This document shows, in pieces, positions 8,482-15,937 of a stretch of DNA of 37,074 nucleotides. Numbering within the stretch: position 1 is the first letter of the stretch; each line of letters starts with the position of its first letter. This DNA is from an uncultured Rhizobiaceae group bacterium (GTDB lineage: Bacteria; Pseudomonadota; Alphaproteobacteria; Rhizobiales; Rhizobiaceae): NCBI GenBank assembly GCA_938044775.1, contig CALIOE010000160.1:1-37074 (forward strand). Direction: 5' to 3'. Made by a program: the position numbers and the translations under genes. Under the pieces are notes generated by a model that made no database searches, was not told the DNA's origin, and worked only from the letters and a program-made list of their open reading frames with translations.

Positions 8482-9318
8482 ATGCGCCGCTTCGCATTTC
8501 TGTTTTTGGCCCTTTTGTTGTCTTCGCCGCTGGCAAGCGCGCAGGAGCGGCCGGAAATCCCCAATTTCTGGGACACCAACGAGCGTTTTGTGAGACCAAA
8601 TTTGCAAGGCCTGCCACGCCTGCGCTTCCTGACGGTCACGGATTTTCCGCCCTTCGCCTATATTGACGAAACCAAGCGGCTCTCTGGTTTTCATGTGGAC
8701 CTTGCCAGAGCTATCTGTGCTGAACTGGGGCTCAGCAGCGTGTGTCAGATTCAGGCTTTGCCATTTGGCGAGTTGGAAAGTGCCCTGAATGCCGGGGTGG
8801 GTGAAGCAATTATGGCCGGTATTCCGATCAACGCAGTCACCCGTACCCGGTTTTCATTCTCGCGTCCCTATTTCCGTCTTCCTGCACGCTTCATTGCCCG
8901 AGGCGACAGTCAGTTGAGCGAACCACTCGTTTCAGCGCTTGGCGGTGAAGAAGTGGGGATCGTTGACGGAACAGCTCATGCCGCATTCGCGCGCGAGCGA
9001 TTCAGCACTGTGCGGTTGCGCCTCTTCGACACAATGGATTCCGCGTTGGCAGCGTTGGAGAAGGGCGACGTGAAAGCCGTTTTCGGAGACGGACTTGCGC
9101 TTGCCTTCTGGCAACAGCAACGGTCGAAAGATCTCTGCTGTACATTTGTCGGTGGGCCGTATCACTCGGAGGTGTTTTTTGGCCGTGGGCTGACGATAGC
9201 CGCCGGAGCCGGGAACAAAGAGCTCGAGGATGGTTTGAACTACGCACTTAACGCCATTAACGACAAAGGCACGTTCGCAGAGCTCTATCTGCGCTACTTC
9301 CCGATCTCGCTTTACTGA
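8482..9318 (+). CDS. extracellular solute-binding protein, family 3 (amino-acid type)
   Basis: The 278-residue protein has a signal peptide (MRRFAFLFLALLLSSPLASA|Q). The SBP_bac_3 fold follows: LTVTDFPPFAYIDETKRLSGF with the typical FxVDLARAICAELGL, then the ...R.RFSFSRPYF hinge segment and the lobe-two elements VGIVDGTAHAAF, DVKAVFGDGLALAFW and a C-terminal LYLRYFPISLY helix. Such proteins deliver polar amino acids or related solutes to ABC permeases, or act as sensors. No permease or ATPase gene is adjacent, so this is an orphan binding protein. ATG 8482 is chosen over an upstream in-frame start at 8440 because it begins the signal peptide. Its 3' end overlaps the convergent desaturase gene by 7 nt. 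Confidence 0.88.
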   Translation: MRRFAFLFLALLLSSPLASAQERPEIPNFWDTNERFVRPNLQGLPRLRFLTVTDFPPFAYIDETKRLSGFHVDLARAICAELGLSSVCQIQALPFGELESALNAGVGEAIMAGIPINAVTRTRFSFSRPYFRLPARFIARGDSQLSEPLVSALGGEEVGIVDGTAHAAFARERFSTVRLRLFDTMDSALAALEKGDVKAVFGDGLALAFWQQQRSKDLCCTFVGGPYHSEVFFGRGLTIAAGAGNKELEDGLNYALNAINDKGTFAELYLRYFPISLY

Positions 9319-10130
9319 TTTGCCCGGTTCAGGAAGGGCATTTTGAGAGACCAGATGAGAGACACCGGTCTTTCGTCCTGATAATCGGCAAGGCCGATTT
9401 CCATGTCCGGATGCCCGAGCCGCGGCTGGTCAACATAGGTTTTGAACAACCTGTCCCAGATTGAAAGATTGAAGCCATAATTGGAGTCAGTCTCATTCAC
9501 AATCGAGGAATGATGTACCCGGTGCATGTCCGGAGTTACGATCAGCGCCCGCAGCACACGGTCCAGAGCCAGAGGCAACCTGAGATTTGAGTGATTGAAC
9601 ATGGCGCAACCATTGAGGATTATTTCAAACAAGATCACGGCCACCGCAGGCGCGCCAAGCGCGACCACCCAAGCTACTTTGTAGAGCATGGAGGCCAGAA
9701 TTTCGACGGGGTGAAAGCGTATGGCTGTAGTTACGTCGAAGTCCCGGTCTGAATGGTGCATCCGATGAAAGCGCCAAAATATCGGTATTTTGTGGGAAAG
9801 GACGTGGCTGAACCAGACCGCGAAATCGAGCGCAACGATGCTGGTCAGGGCGGCCAGCCAGAAAGGCACCTCTATGAGGTTGAACAGACCCCAGCCCGAC
9901 GTCTCTGCCCATAAGGCAACACCGACGGCGGCAGCCGGGAAAATCAGCCGCACGGCAATAGAATCCAGCACGACAATTGCGAGATTGGTAAACCAGCGGT
10001 GGCTCTTGGAAGCCCTCAACCTGCGTCTTGGTCGCCATACTTCGCTCAGAGCCAGCACAGTAAAGAGGCCACAAAAGACGCCAAGGCGAACAACCGCTTC
10101 ATTGTCAGCAAGGATTGCCTGGAACGCCAT
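9312..10130 (-). CDS. sterol desaturase / fatty acid hydroxylase family membrane protein
   Basis: The 272-residue protein belongs to the FA_hydroxylase superfamily of di-iron membrane oxygenases. Hydrophobic segments at about 12-30, 47-75 and 88-112 precede the histidine boxes. These are HVLSH (109-113) and HRMHH (122-126), and a later HRVHHSS completes the iron-binding set, so the active site looks intact. The substrate cannot be read from sequence; in bacteria relatives act on hopanoids, sterols, carotenoids or ornithine lipids. It starts at ATG 10130, which shares one base with the stop of the upstream TerB gene (TGATG), so the two are translationally coupled. Confidence 0.88.
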   Translation of the reverse strand: MAFQAILADNEAVVRLGVFCGLFTVLALSEVWRPRRRLRASKSHRWFTNLAIVVLDSIAVRLIFPAAAVGVALWAETSGWGLFNLIEVPFWLAALTSIVALDFAVWFSHVLSHKIPIFWRFHRMHHSDRDFDVTTAIRFHPVEILASMLYKVAWVVALGAPAVAVILFEIILNGCAMFNHSNLRLPLALDRVLRALIVTPDMHRVHHSSIVNETDSNYGFNLSIWDRLFKTYVDQPRLGHPDMEIGLADYQDERPVSLIWSLKMPFLNRANQ

Positions 10131-10537
10131 CACTCGGTCTGGTGCCTCGCGCGGGCACCCCGTTCGATGGCAGCACAAGTCAGCTTGTCGACGCTCAAAA
10201 CATTACGCAGCAATTGCAGGAACCGAATTTCCTCTGCCGAGACAGAAAGGTCTGCTGCGGCGATCTCCGCCGCCAGTGCATAGGCCGTTTCGTGGAGGTG
10301 CTTGGGCAGGGACGCACTGATCCCCAAAATGGTATCCATACCTTCATCGTCCTGCAGAATGTCCCGGCAGGTCTTGGCGGCATTGACAAGTTGGTCGCTC
10401 GAATACTTATCGAAGATTGGCAGAATTTTGATGATATTGCCGATGCGAAGCATTTCAGCATCTGTCATGGTGCTGTCAGACGCGGAGATGGATACCATCA
10501 CGTAGACAAGACTATCCTGAATTGAAATTGCACTCAT
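10130..10537 (-). CDS. TerB-like protein
   Basis: The 135-residue helical protein fits the TerB (tellurite-resistance/DjlA N-terminal-like) fold: an N-terminal VYVMVSISASDSTMTDAEM repeat-like segment, then ETAYALAAEIAAADLSVSAEE and IRFLQLLRNVLSVD, in which the D..(S/T)..E pattern of a potential metal-binding site occurs twice. The role of isolated TerB proteins is unclear and need not involve tellurite. ATG 10537 is preferred to an in-frame extension to 10630 because the TerB domain begins directly after it. It overlaps the desaturase start by one base and forms a two-gene operon with it. Confidence 0.82.
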   Translation of the reverse strand: MSAISIQDSLVYVMVSISASDSTMTDAEMLRIGNIIKILPIFDKYSSDQLVNAAKTCRDILQDDEGMDTILGISASLPKHLHETAYALAAEIAAADLSVSAEEIRFLQLLRNVLSVDKLTCAAIERGARARHQTE

Positions 10538-10655
10538 GGGGCGGTCTCTGGCGATTGTTGTTGACTTGAATCTATGGGTTTCCGGGCTGGCTTTCAACGC
10601 GCCATTTCGTCTTCGCGACGAACGTTTCAATCGTTTGCCGACAGGCCAATTGCGG

Positions 10656-10684
10656 TTGACCCGTCATCGGTGCGGCAATAGGTT
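10656..10684 (+). promoter_or_regulatory. predicted lysS promoter
   Basis: TTGACC (10656-10661) and TAGGTT (10679-10684) are separated by 17 nt and end about 48 nt before the lysS ATG. The -35 box is a 5/6 match to the consensus and the -10 box is moderate. The region is shared with the divergent TerB gene. Confidence 0.42.
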
Positions 10685-10732
10685 CCGCGCGCAGGCATAT
10701 GCCGCACTTTCCAATGAATTCGAGCTTCCAAG

Positions 10733-12340
10733 ATGACCAACTCAGCATTTCCGCCGCTTTCAATTACGCCCTCGCTCGTGGAGGCGGCGAAGGCCAGCAA
10801 AGCCTGGCCGTTTGAAGAGGCGCGCAAGCTGACCAAGCGCTACGCGAGAGATGGTTTTCCGGACGAGGTATTGTTTGAAACCGGCTATGGACCATCCGGG
10901 CTTCCTCATATTGGGACGTTTGGCGAGGTCGCACGCACCTCCATGGTGATCAACGCGTTCCGCATCCTGACAGAGGACAAAGTACCGGTGCGCCTGCTGT
11001 GCTTCTCGGACGATATGGATGGGATGCGCAAGATACCGGACAACGTACCCAACCAGGACATGCTGAAGTCGCATCTGGGCAAACCACTTACAGACGTACC
11101 AAGCCCGTTCAGCAACGAGCATCCGTCCTTTGCCCATCACAACAACGCGAAGCTGAACGAGTTTCTTGACCAGTTCGGTTTCGTTTATGAGTTTGCGTCA
11201 TCGACCAAGTACTACCGCTCCGGCAAATTCGATTCGATGCTGCGCCACTGCGTCGAAAAATACGATGAAATCATGGATGCAATGCTGCCGACGCTCGGCG
11301 AGGAGCGTCGCGCAACCTACAGTCCGTTCTTGCCTCTTTCACCGACATCCGGACAGGTTCTCTACGTGCCTATGAAGAAAGTGGATGCCGGGGCGCACTC
11401 GATTACATTCGATGATGAGGACGGTGTCGAACACACCATCCAGGTGACCGGTGGATCTGTAAAACTGCAGTGGAAGCCCGACTTTAGCATGCGATGGGCA
11501 GCGCTCGGCGTCGACTTCGAAATGTATGGGAAGGACCACCAGAACAATTCAAACCTGTATGACAAAATGTGCCGCATTCTGGGCCGGCGTCCGCCGGAGC
11601 ACTTTGTCTACGAGCTGTTTCTTGATGAGAATGGCGAAAAAATATCCAAGTCCAAGGGCAATGGCATATCGATGGAGCAATGGCTCAGCTATGCCTCCCC
11701 CGAGAGCCTTTCGCTGTTTATGTTCCAGAAGCCTCGAACGGCCAAGCGGCTGTATTTCGACATCATACCCAAGACGATGGACGAGTATTTCCAGCACTTG
11801 GCGGCGTATGCCGGACAGGATGAGAAAGCCCGTCTGACGAACCCGGTCTGGCACATTCACAACGGTAACCCGCCCGATCTGGCCATGCCCGTTTCTTTTT
11901 CAATGCTGCTCAACCTGGTCAGTGCGTCGAACGCGTCTGACAAGGAAACTCTCTGGGGGTTCATCAGTCAGTATGACGCAGCTGCAACGCCTGAAAATAA
12001 CCCGAAGCTTGATGAACTTGTGGGATACGCCATCCGCTATTTTGAAGACTTCGTGAAGCCGGCGAAGACCTTTCGCGATCCAACGGAGCAGGAGCGAAAG
12101 GCCATGGGTGAGCTTGCTGTGCGACTGGAAAACATGACTGACAATGCCGATGCAGAGACCTTGCAGACAGAGATCTATGCCGTCGGCAAGGAGCACGGAT
12201 TCGAAAACTTGCGTGAGTGGTTTCAGGCGCTCTACCAGGTTCTGCTGGGGCAGGATCAAGGGCCGCGATTCGGCAGTTTCACCGCTCTCTACGGTCGCAC
12301 CCAGACCGTAACCATGATCCGCGAGGCGCTGGCGCGCTGA
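10733..12340 (+). CDS. lysS: lysyl-tRNA synthetase, class I
   Basis: This is the archaeal-type class I LysRS, found in many alphaproteobacteria in place of the class II enzyme. It charges tRNA-Lys with lysine using a Rossmann-fold catalytic core. The 535 residues carry the HIGH-like motif as [10 protein letters not shown] (53-62) and the KMSKS-like motif as KISKS (303-307), followed by the long alpha-helical anticodon-binding C-terminal domain. No second lysS is seen in the window. The ATG at 10733 has a weak ribosome-binding sequence (CGAGC). The gene stands alone on its strand and is convergent with the VOC gene, 7 nt away. Confidence 0.97.
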   Translation: MTNSAFPPLSITPSLVEAAKASKAWPFEEARKLTKRYARDGFPDEVLFETGYGPSGLPHIGTFGEVARTSMVINAFRILTEDKVPVRLLCFSDDMDGMRKIPDNVPNQDMLKSHLGKPLTDVPSPFSNEHPSFAHHNNAKLNEFLDQFGFVYEFASSTKYYRSGKFDSMLRHCVEKYDEIMDAMLPTLGEERRATYSPFLPLSPTSGQVLYVPMKKVDAGAHSITFDDEDGVEHTIQVTGGSVKLQWKPDFSMRWAALGVDFEMYGKDHQNNSNLYDKMCRILGRRPPEHFVYELFLDENGEKISKSKGNGISMEQWLSYASPESLSLFMFQKPRTAKRLYFDIIPKTMDEYFQHLAAYAGQDEKARLTNPVWHIHNGNPPDLAMPVSFSMLLNLVSASNASDKETLWGFISQYDAAATPENNPKLDELVGYAIRYFEDFVKPAKTFRDPTEQERKAMGELAVRLENMTDNADAETLQTEIYAVGKEHGFENLREWFQALYQVLLGQDQGPRFGSFTALYGRTQTVTMIREALAR

Positions 12341-12347
12341 TAGAGGG

Positions 12348-12722
12348 CTAGCTGATAACGGACGAAACGTCGATCACCAGGCCATCCGGGTCGCGGACCA
12401 GCATTCGCAGCTGTCCGTAAAACATCTTGCGTGGCGGTTCGATTATCTGGGCACCGATCTTCATTGCCCGTACATGCGTTTCCTCCACGTCGTCCACCAC
12501 GAAAGTCGGGTAAACGCCTTGGGGAGGCTGCTTTGCCGCAGACGGAACAATCTCGTGGTCGCGATCGATAATGCCGAGCTCAAAGGGTGTATCACCCTCC
12601 GGCTTGAGGATCACGAACCAGTCGCTGTCAAAGTGCACGCGCATGCTGAGAAGACCCATGTAAAACGCTTTCGATGCGTCTATGTCGCGGCTTGCAATGT
12701 TGAAGAAAAACCGTTGCACCAT
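12348..12722 (-). CDS. VOC superfamily (glyoxalase/bleomycin-resistance-like) protein
   Basis: The 124-residue protein shows the two beta-alpha-beta-beta-beta modules of the VOC fold. The first is MVQRFFFNIASRDIDASKAF with ...RVHFDSDWFVILKPEG; the second is YPTFVVDDVEETHVRAMKIG with ...MLVRDPDGLVIDVSSVI, the typical D-P-(D/N)-G end of a glyoxalase domain. The substrate is unknown. ATG 12722 is preferred to an upstream in-frame start at 12773, which would run into the neighbouring regulator gene. It lies 10 nt downstream of the S24 regulator gene on the same strand. Confidence 0.85.
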   Translation of the reverse strand: MVQRFFFNIASRDIDASKAFYMGLLSMRVHFDSDWFVILKPEGDTPFELGIIDRDHEIVPSAAKQPPQGVYPTFVVDDVEETHVRAMKIGAQIIEPPRKMFYGQLRMLVRDPDGLVIDVSSVIS

Positions 12723-12732
12723 GGGTGTTCCT

Positions 12733-13431
12733 CTATTGGCTGGCCCAGACGATACGGGCCATCCAGTCGACATCTTTGAGATCGTAGGTCAGGTTCGGGT
12801 GGTCGGGATTTAGTGACTCAAGCTCGATCTGACTTGCCGTTTTTCGCAGCAGAACCTTGGCAAGAACTTCACCATCGTTGGTTCGCACCACGACCCGGTC
12901 GCCGCGGCGGATCGAGGTCCCCGGCGAAACGATAATGCGATCGCCATCGCGGTAAAGAGGCTTCATGGAATCGCCCGATATTTCGAGTGCATAAATGGTT
13001 TCCCCGTCTGGCCTGGGAAACTCGACCTGATCCCATCCCTGACCTGCCGGGAACCCAGCGTCGTCGAAAAACCCACCTGTTCCCGCCTGGGCGAGGCCTA
13101 GCAATGGTACAGCGGCCGGAACGGTGAAGGTGGCGGATGTGTCTGCCGAGAAAGCATCGATGGGATTGAGATCCGAGACTCTGGATGCAGACCCGCCCTC
13201 CTGTTCTTGCATCAGGCTGAGAAACATGTCGGTGCTCGTGTGGGTGGCTTCCATGATCTTGGCCAGCGACTCGGTCGACGGCCAGCGCAGACGTCCATCG
13301 GAGCCGGCCCGCTTTGACTTATTGAAGGTCGTTGGATCCAGGCCGGCATTGCGCGCCAATCGTGACACAGAGATTTGGTTATGGCGGGCAAGTCGGTCAA
13401 TTGCAGCCCAAACTTGACTATGTGAGAACAC
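12733..13431 (-). CDS. S24/LexA-like transcriptional regulator with N-terminal HTH
   Basis: The 232-residue protein has an N-terminal XRE-like helix-turn-helix (about residues 18-45, SVSRLARNAGLDPTTFNKSK) joined to a C-terminal S24 peptidase domain. Catalytic residues are visible as Ser155 in GDSMKP and Lys192 in GEVLAKV, and a candidate self-cleavage bond is Ala116-Gly117 in GLAQAGTGG. The layout is that of CI/LexA-type repressors, which cleave themselves when bound to RecA filaments, but many chromosomal members have no proven SOS role. It starts with GTG 13431. A short palindrome 27 nt upstream is a possible autoregulatory operator. Confidence 0.9.
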   Translation of the reverse strand: MFSHSQVWAAIDRLARHNQISVSRLARNAGLDPTTFNKSKRAGSDGRLRWPSTESLAKIMEATHTSTDMFLSLMQEQEGGSASRVSDLNPIDAFSADTSATFTVPAAVPLLGLAQAGTGGFFDDAGFPAGQGWDQVEFPRPDGETIYALEISGDSMKPLYRDGDRIIVSPGTSIRRGDRVVVRTNDGEVLAKVLLRKTASQIELESLNPDHPNLTYDLKDVDWMARIVWASQ

Positions 13432-13457
13432 GTGGCACCTGCAATTCAGGAATATTT

Positions 13458-13471
13458 ACCTAAAACTAGGT
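13458..13471. promoter_or_regulatory. possible operator upstream of the S24 regulator
   Basis: ACCTA and TAGGT form a perfect inverted repeat around AAAC, embedded in AT-rich DNA 27-40 nt before the regulator start. The position over the likely promoter suits autorepression. The repeat is short, so chance is possible. Confidence 0.3.
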
Positions 13472-13532
13472 TGGAACTTCTCGCATGTCCAGAGGTTTGC
13501 TGCCGATGGAGGGGCGGTTTCAGCGTTGATGT

Positions 13533-13967
13533 TTACGAGTGTTCGTTGTTCCGCCGCCGTCCGGATGTCTGACGCATGACTTCAAACAGAAAGGCCGTGG
13601 CGACGCCAAAGGCCAGCAGGCCGTTTACCGAAATGAAACCGGCCAGCAGCCGCCATTCCTTGCCGACGACAATGTCGCCATAGCCGACCGTGGTGTAGGA
13701 AGTAATGGAGAAATAAAGCGATTCCTCAATCTGGGAAAACACGTTCAACCCGAGGAACAGAATGGCCCAGATCCAAATACACAGGGTATTGGCCAGGACA
13801 ACGAAGAGCACCGCGCCTGAAAAAGTCGCAAAGAACCTTCCACTTGCGCTGGCACCAAACGGATGTCCCATTTTTCGCAAGACGTTCATGGCCAGCGCCA
13901 CGATCCCGACCATCACGCCCATGTTGAGCAGGATGGTTGCGCCGCCAATGATAAGTTGGGTCAGCAC
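13533..13967 (-). CDS. small potassium channel family protein (Ion_trans_2)
   Basis: The 144-residue membrane protein contains the K+ selectivity-filter signature TVGYGD (93-98), preceded by a pore helix and flanked by transmembrane segments at about 47-74 and 107-130. A further N-terminal segment at about 5-30 gives three membrane spans. No cytoplasmic gating domain (RCK or cyclic-nucleotide binding) is fused to it. It probably forms tetrameric pores in the inner membrane. The GTG start at 13967 follows the stop of the isomerase gene after 3 nt, so the pair is likely co-translated, although no functional link is evident. Confidence 0.88.
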   Translation of the reverse strand: MLTQLIIGGATILLNMGVMVGIVALAMNVLRKMGHPFGASASGRFFATFSGAVLFVVLANTLCIWIWAILFLGLNVFSQIEESLYFSITSYTTVGYGDIVVGKEWRLLAGFISVNGLLAFGVATAFLFEVMRQTSGRRRNNEHS

Positions 13968-13970
13968 ACG

Positions 13971-14594
13971 CTACTCGACAGCGGTGAAGGCCGATCGGCC
14001 TGTCGACAGGGCATGATCGATGTGATCGATTCTGTCCTGTCCCCAGAATACTTCGCCGTTCAACACGTAGGCGGGCACACCGACAGCATCCCTTTCTATG
14101 GCTTCTTTGGTATTTGAAGCGCGCACAGCGGCAACAGCATCGGATTTTGCGTTGGCAATAATTGCGTTCGCGTCATGTCCGGTTGCCAACAGGCGGGCTG
14201 CCACTTCACCTTCATCTGCGAGATCGGCATCCTCTGCCCAGACACCTGACAGAACCGATGCGATGTAGGTCGCCGGATCACCGCCCGACTCAACAATGGA
14301 AATGGCGCAGGAATCGCAAAGCGTTATGTCAAATGGCCAGTGTGCCGGCTTCAAATTGATAGGAAGGCCGCGCATCTCGGCAATGCGCTGAAGCTCTAAA
14401 AGGCGATAGCGCTGACGCACCGGCGGACGCTTTGCCGGTGGGACAGCACCGGATTCTCCCCAGAGCGCGAGATGATCGACCGGCTTGTAGGCGATCGCTA
14501 CTTCATGCCTGGCAGCGACGTCGAGCAGCTGTTGATGGCCGAAATAGGTAAAGGGCGATGCGCCAACGTAAAAATAGTCAATTGTGGTAGCCAT
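13971..14594 (-). CDS. 2-hydroxychromene-2-carboxylate isomerase family protein (DsbA-like fold)
   Basis: The family is GST-kappa/DsbA-like and includes the GSH-dependent isomerase of naphthalene degradation (NahD). The 207 residues begin DYFYVGASPFTYFGH, where Ser13 occupies the catalytic position, and include the PVRQRYRLLELQRIAEMRG linker. They continue with a helical insert and then AVGVPAYVLNGEVFWGQDRIDHID, with the cis-Pro (VGVPAYV). No other aromatic degradation genes are nearby, so a general GSH-dependent isomerase or redox role is at least as likely as naphthalene metabolism. Confidence 0.88.
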   Translation of the reverse strand: MATTIDYFYVGASPFTYFGHQQLLDVAARHEVAIAYKPVDHLALWGESGAVPPAKRPPVRQRYRLLELQRIAEMRGLPINLKPAHWPFDITLCDSCAISIVESGGDPATYIASVLSGVWAEDADLADEGEVAARLLATGHDANAIIANAKSDAVAAVRASNTKEAIERDAVGVPAYVLNGEVFWGQDRIDHIDHALSTGRSAFTAVE

Positions 14595-14627
14595 GAGGCC
14601 TCCGCAGAGGGGTGAATCGGGTGCAGA

Positions 14628-15824
14628 CTAACCGCTCTTTCCGCGCAACAAAACCTTTGCCAGAGCTCGACCCTGTGAGGTTGATTTCAGCTTCGACGCA
14701 GCCGTCTTGATCATCGGCCTGGTGCGGTTGCTCCAGACTTCCAACCAGAGTTTTCCTTTCAGGGTGTTGGCTTTCTGGTAGCGAAGCAAGGCAACATATT
14801 TGTTGGCCCACATGGCTTTAAAGTGGGTCGGATGGCCCAGAAAGTTATAGCCCCGGTCTCCGTCTTCGATTGTTGCCTGAATAGACAATTGGTGACTGAG
14901 TGTTCCAGGCGATGCATTGGCGTAGGCCTCATCATAAGCTGATAGATAACAATGCCTTATCGAGCCTCCTTCGATATGATGGCCGACCAGATTGATGGTG
15001 ACCGCAACGAGTTTCTCTCCAACCGTCAGGACGTCGAGTTCCGGGCAAAACCCGGAACCATTGCTCTCGAGCCTGCTGAGAAAATCCCGAGTATGGTCTT
15101 TGCTGAGCCCTACCGAAACCATGCCGTTGCGCACCAACCACTCCCGCTTAAGTCCGATGGCTTGATCGATCAGGCCTTTGAAGTGCTGATCGGATGGTCG
15201 GCAACGCGAGAACTTCACCCGGCCCAACTGTTCCAGTCGCCGGTATTTCTGCCGAAAATCCTTACGGCGATTCTTGCTGATACCACCCATGTAGTCGTCA
15301 ATTGTATCGGTCGAACGCCATGTGACCAGGGACATGTACTCTGAGGGATCAGGCTCCAACCGATCTGCACCAATGGCAAAGGCGAGCGCAGACCCTTCCA
15401 CGACCGGACTCAGTTTGACGACGTCAGCCAGAGGCAGGTGCTCCAGCAATGCCAGTCGCAATCCGGCGACACAATCGACGCCTGATTTGGTCAATGCATT
15501 GGCGATCTGAGTGTGCGGATCACCAAGGATAGTGAGCACACGCAGGCCCCCGATCTTCTCGACCATGAGTGGCAGCAACGCGACCAACTCTCCGTGTTTA
15601 TGGATCAGGCAGATGTGAGGTTTACACGTCGAGTCATCGCAATACAGACTCATCCAGGGGCTACACCAACTCCAGCCCTGGAACGCAGCGTTTGCATCGC
15701 TACACTGAATTTCCAGCGCCTGCCACCGGTCGGCGTGGGCCGCAGCCTCGTCGCTCGAGGCAAGAATCTCCACATGCCAGGCTTTATGCCGGTCTTCATG
15801 CTTGTCTTTGCTCTGCCTCGGCAA
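14628..15824 (-). CDS. BcsL/CelD-like GNAT acyltransferase
   Basis: The 398-residue protein matches the 'cellulose biosynthesis CelD/BcsL' acetyltransferase family (Acetyltransf_6). Features are AFQGWSWCSPWMSLY in the first half, the motif SKNRRKDFRQKYRRLEQLG at about 185-203, and the GNAT-fold part with VAVTINLVGHHIEGGSIRH, YDEAYANASPGTLSHQLSI and DRGYNFLGHPTHFKAMWANK. Homologues sit in exopolysaccharide or cellulose loci and are thought to acylate sugars, but no such genes are adjacent here. The frame's first start is a TTG at 15824 with a poor ribosome-binding site, and a start about 16 codons later (GTG) is possible. Confidence 0.78.
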   Translation of the reverse strand: MPRQSKDKHEDRHKAWHVEILASSDEAAAHADRWQALEIQCSDANAAFQGWSWCSPWMSLYCDDSTCKPHICLIHKHGELVALLPLMVEKIGGLRVLTILGDPHTQIANALTKSGVDCVAGLRLALLEHLPLADVVKLSPVVEGSALAFAIGADRLEPDPSEYMSLVTWRSTDTIDDYMGGISKNRRKDFRQKYRRLEQLGRVKFSRCRPSDQHFKGLIDQAIGLKREWLVRNGMVSVGLSKDHTRDFLSRLESNGSGFCPELDVLTVGEKLVAVTINLVGHHIEGGSIRHCYLSAYDEAYANASPGTLSHQLSIQATIEDGDRGYNFLGHPTHFKAMWANKYVALLRYQKANTLKGKLWLEVWSNRTRPMIKTAASKLKSTSQGRALAKVLLRGKSG

Positions 15825-15870
15825 GCCGGTACCCGTATGTTGAGATGTCCCTTAGCAGGCAACATAGACA

Positions 15871-15900
15871 AAACGCGGCACCAATTTGGTAACCGCGTTT
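15871..15900 (-). terminator. intrinsic terminator of the acyl-CoA degradation operon
   Basis: AAACGCGG (15871-15878) pairs with CCGCGTTT (15893-15900), and an inner ACCA/TGGT stem lengthens the hairpin. On the minus strand the stem is followed by TTTGTCTA. It lies 38 nt after the stop of the hydratase/dehydrogenase gene, the last gene of the operon, and separates it from the BcsL-like gene. Confidence 0.6.
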
Positions 15901-15937
15901 CCTAAGTTTCGGGTTCGGTTAACGAAAGACTAAGACG

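Noticed and set aside
10130-10537. A tellurite-resistance operon
   Set aside because: Only a single TerB-fold protein is present; the terZABCDEF partners are absent.
13971-14594. A naphthalene degradation locus
   Set aside because: Only the isomerase-like gene is present; no dioxygenase, aldolase or dehydrogenase of that pathway lies nearby.
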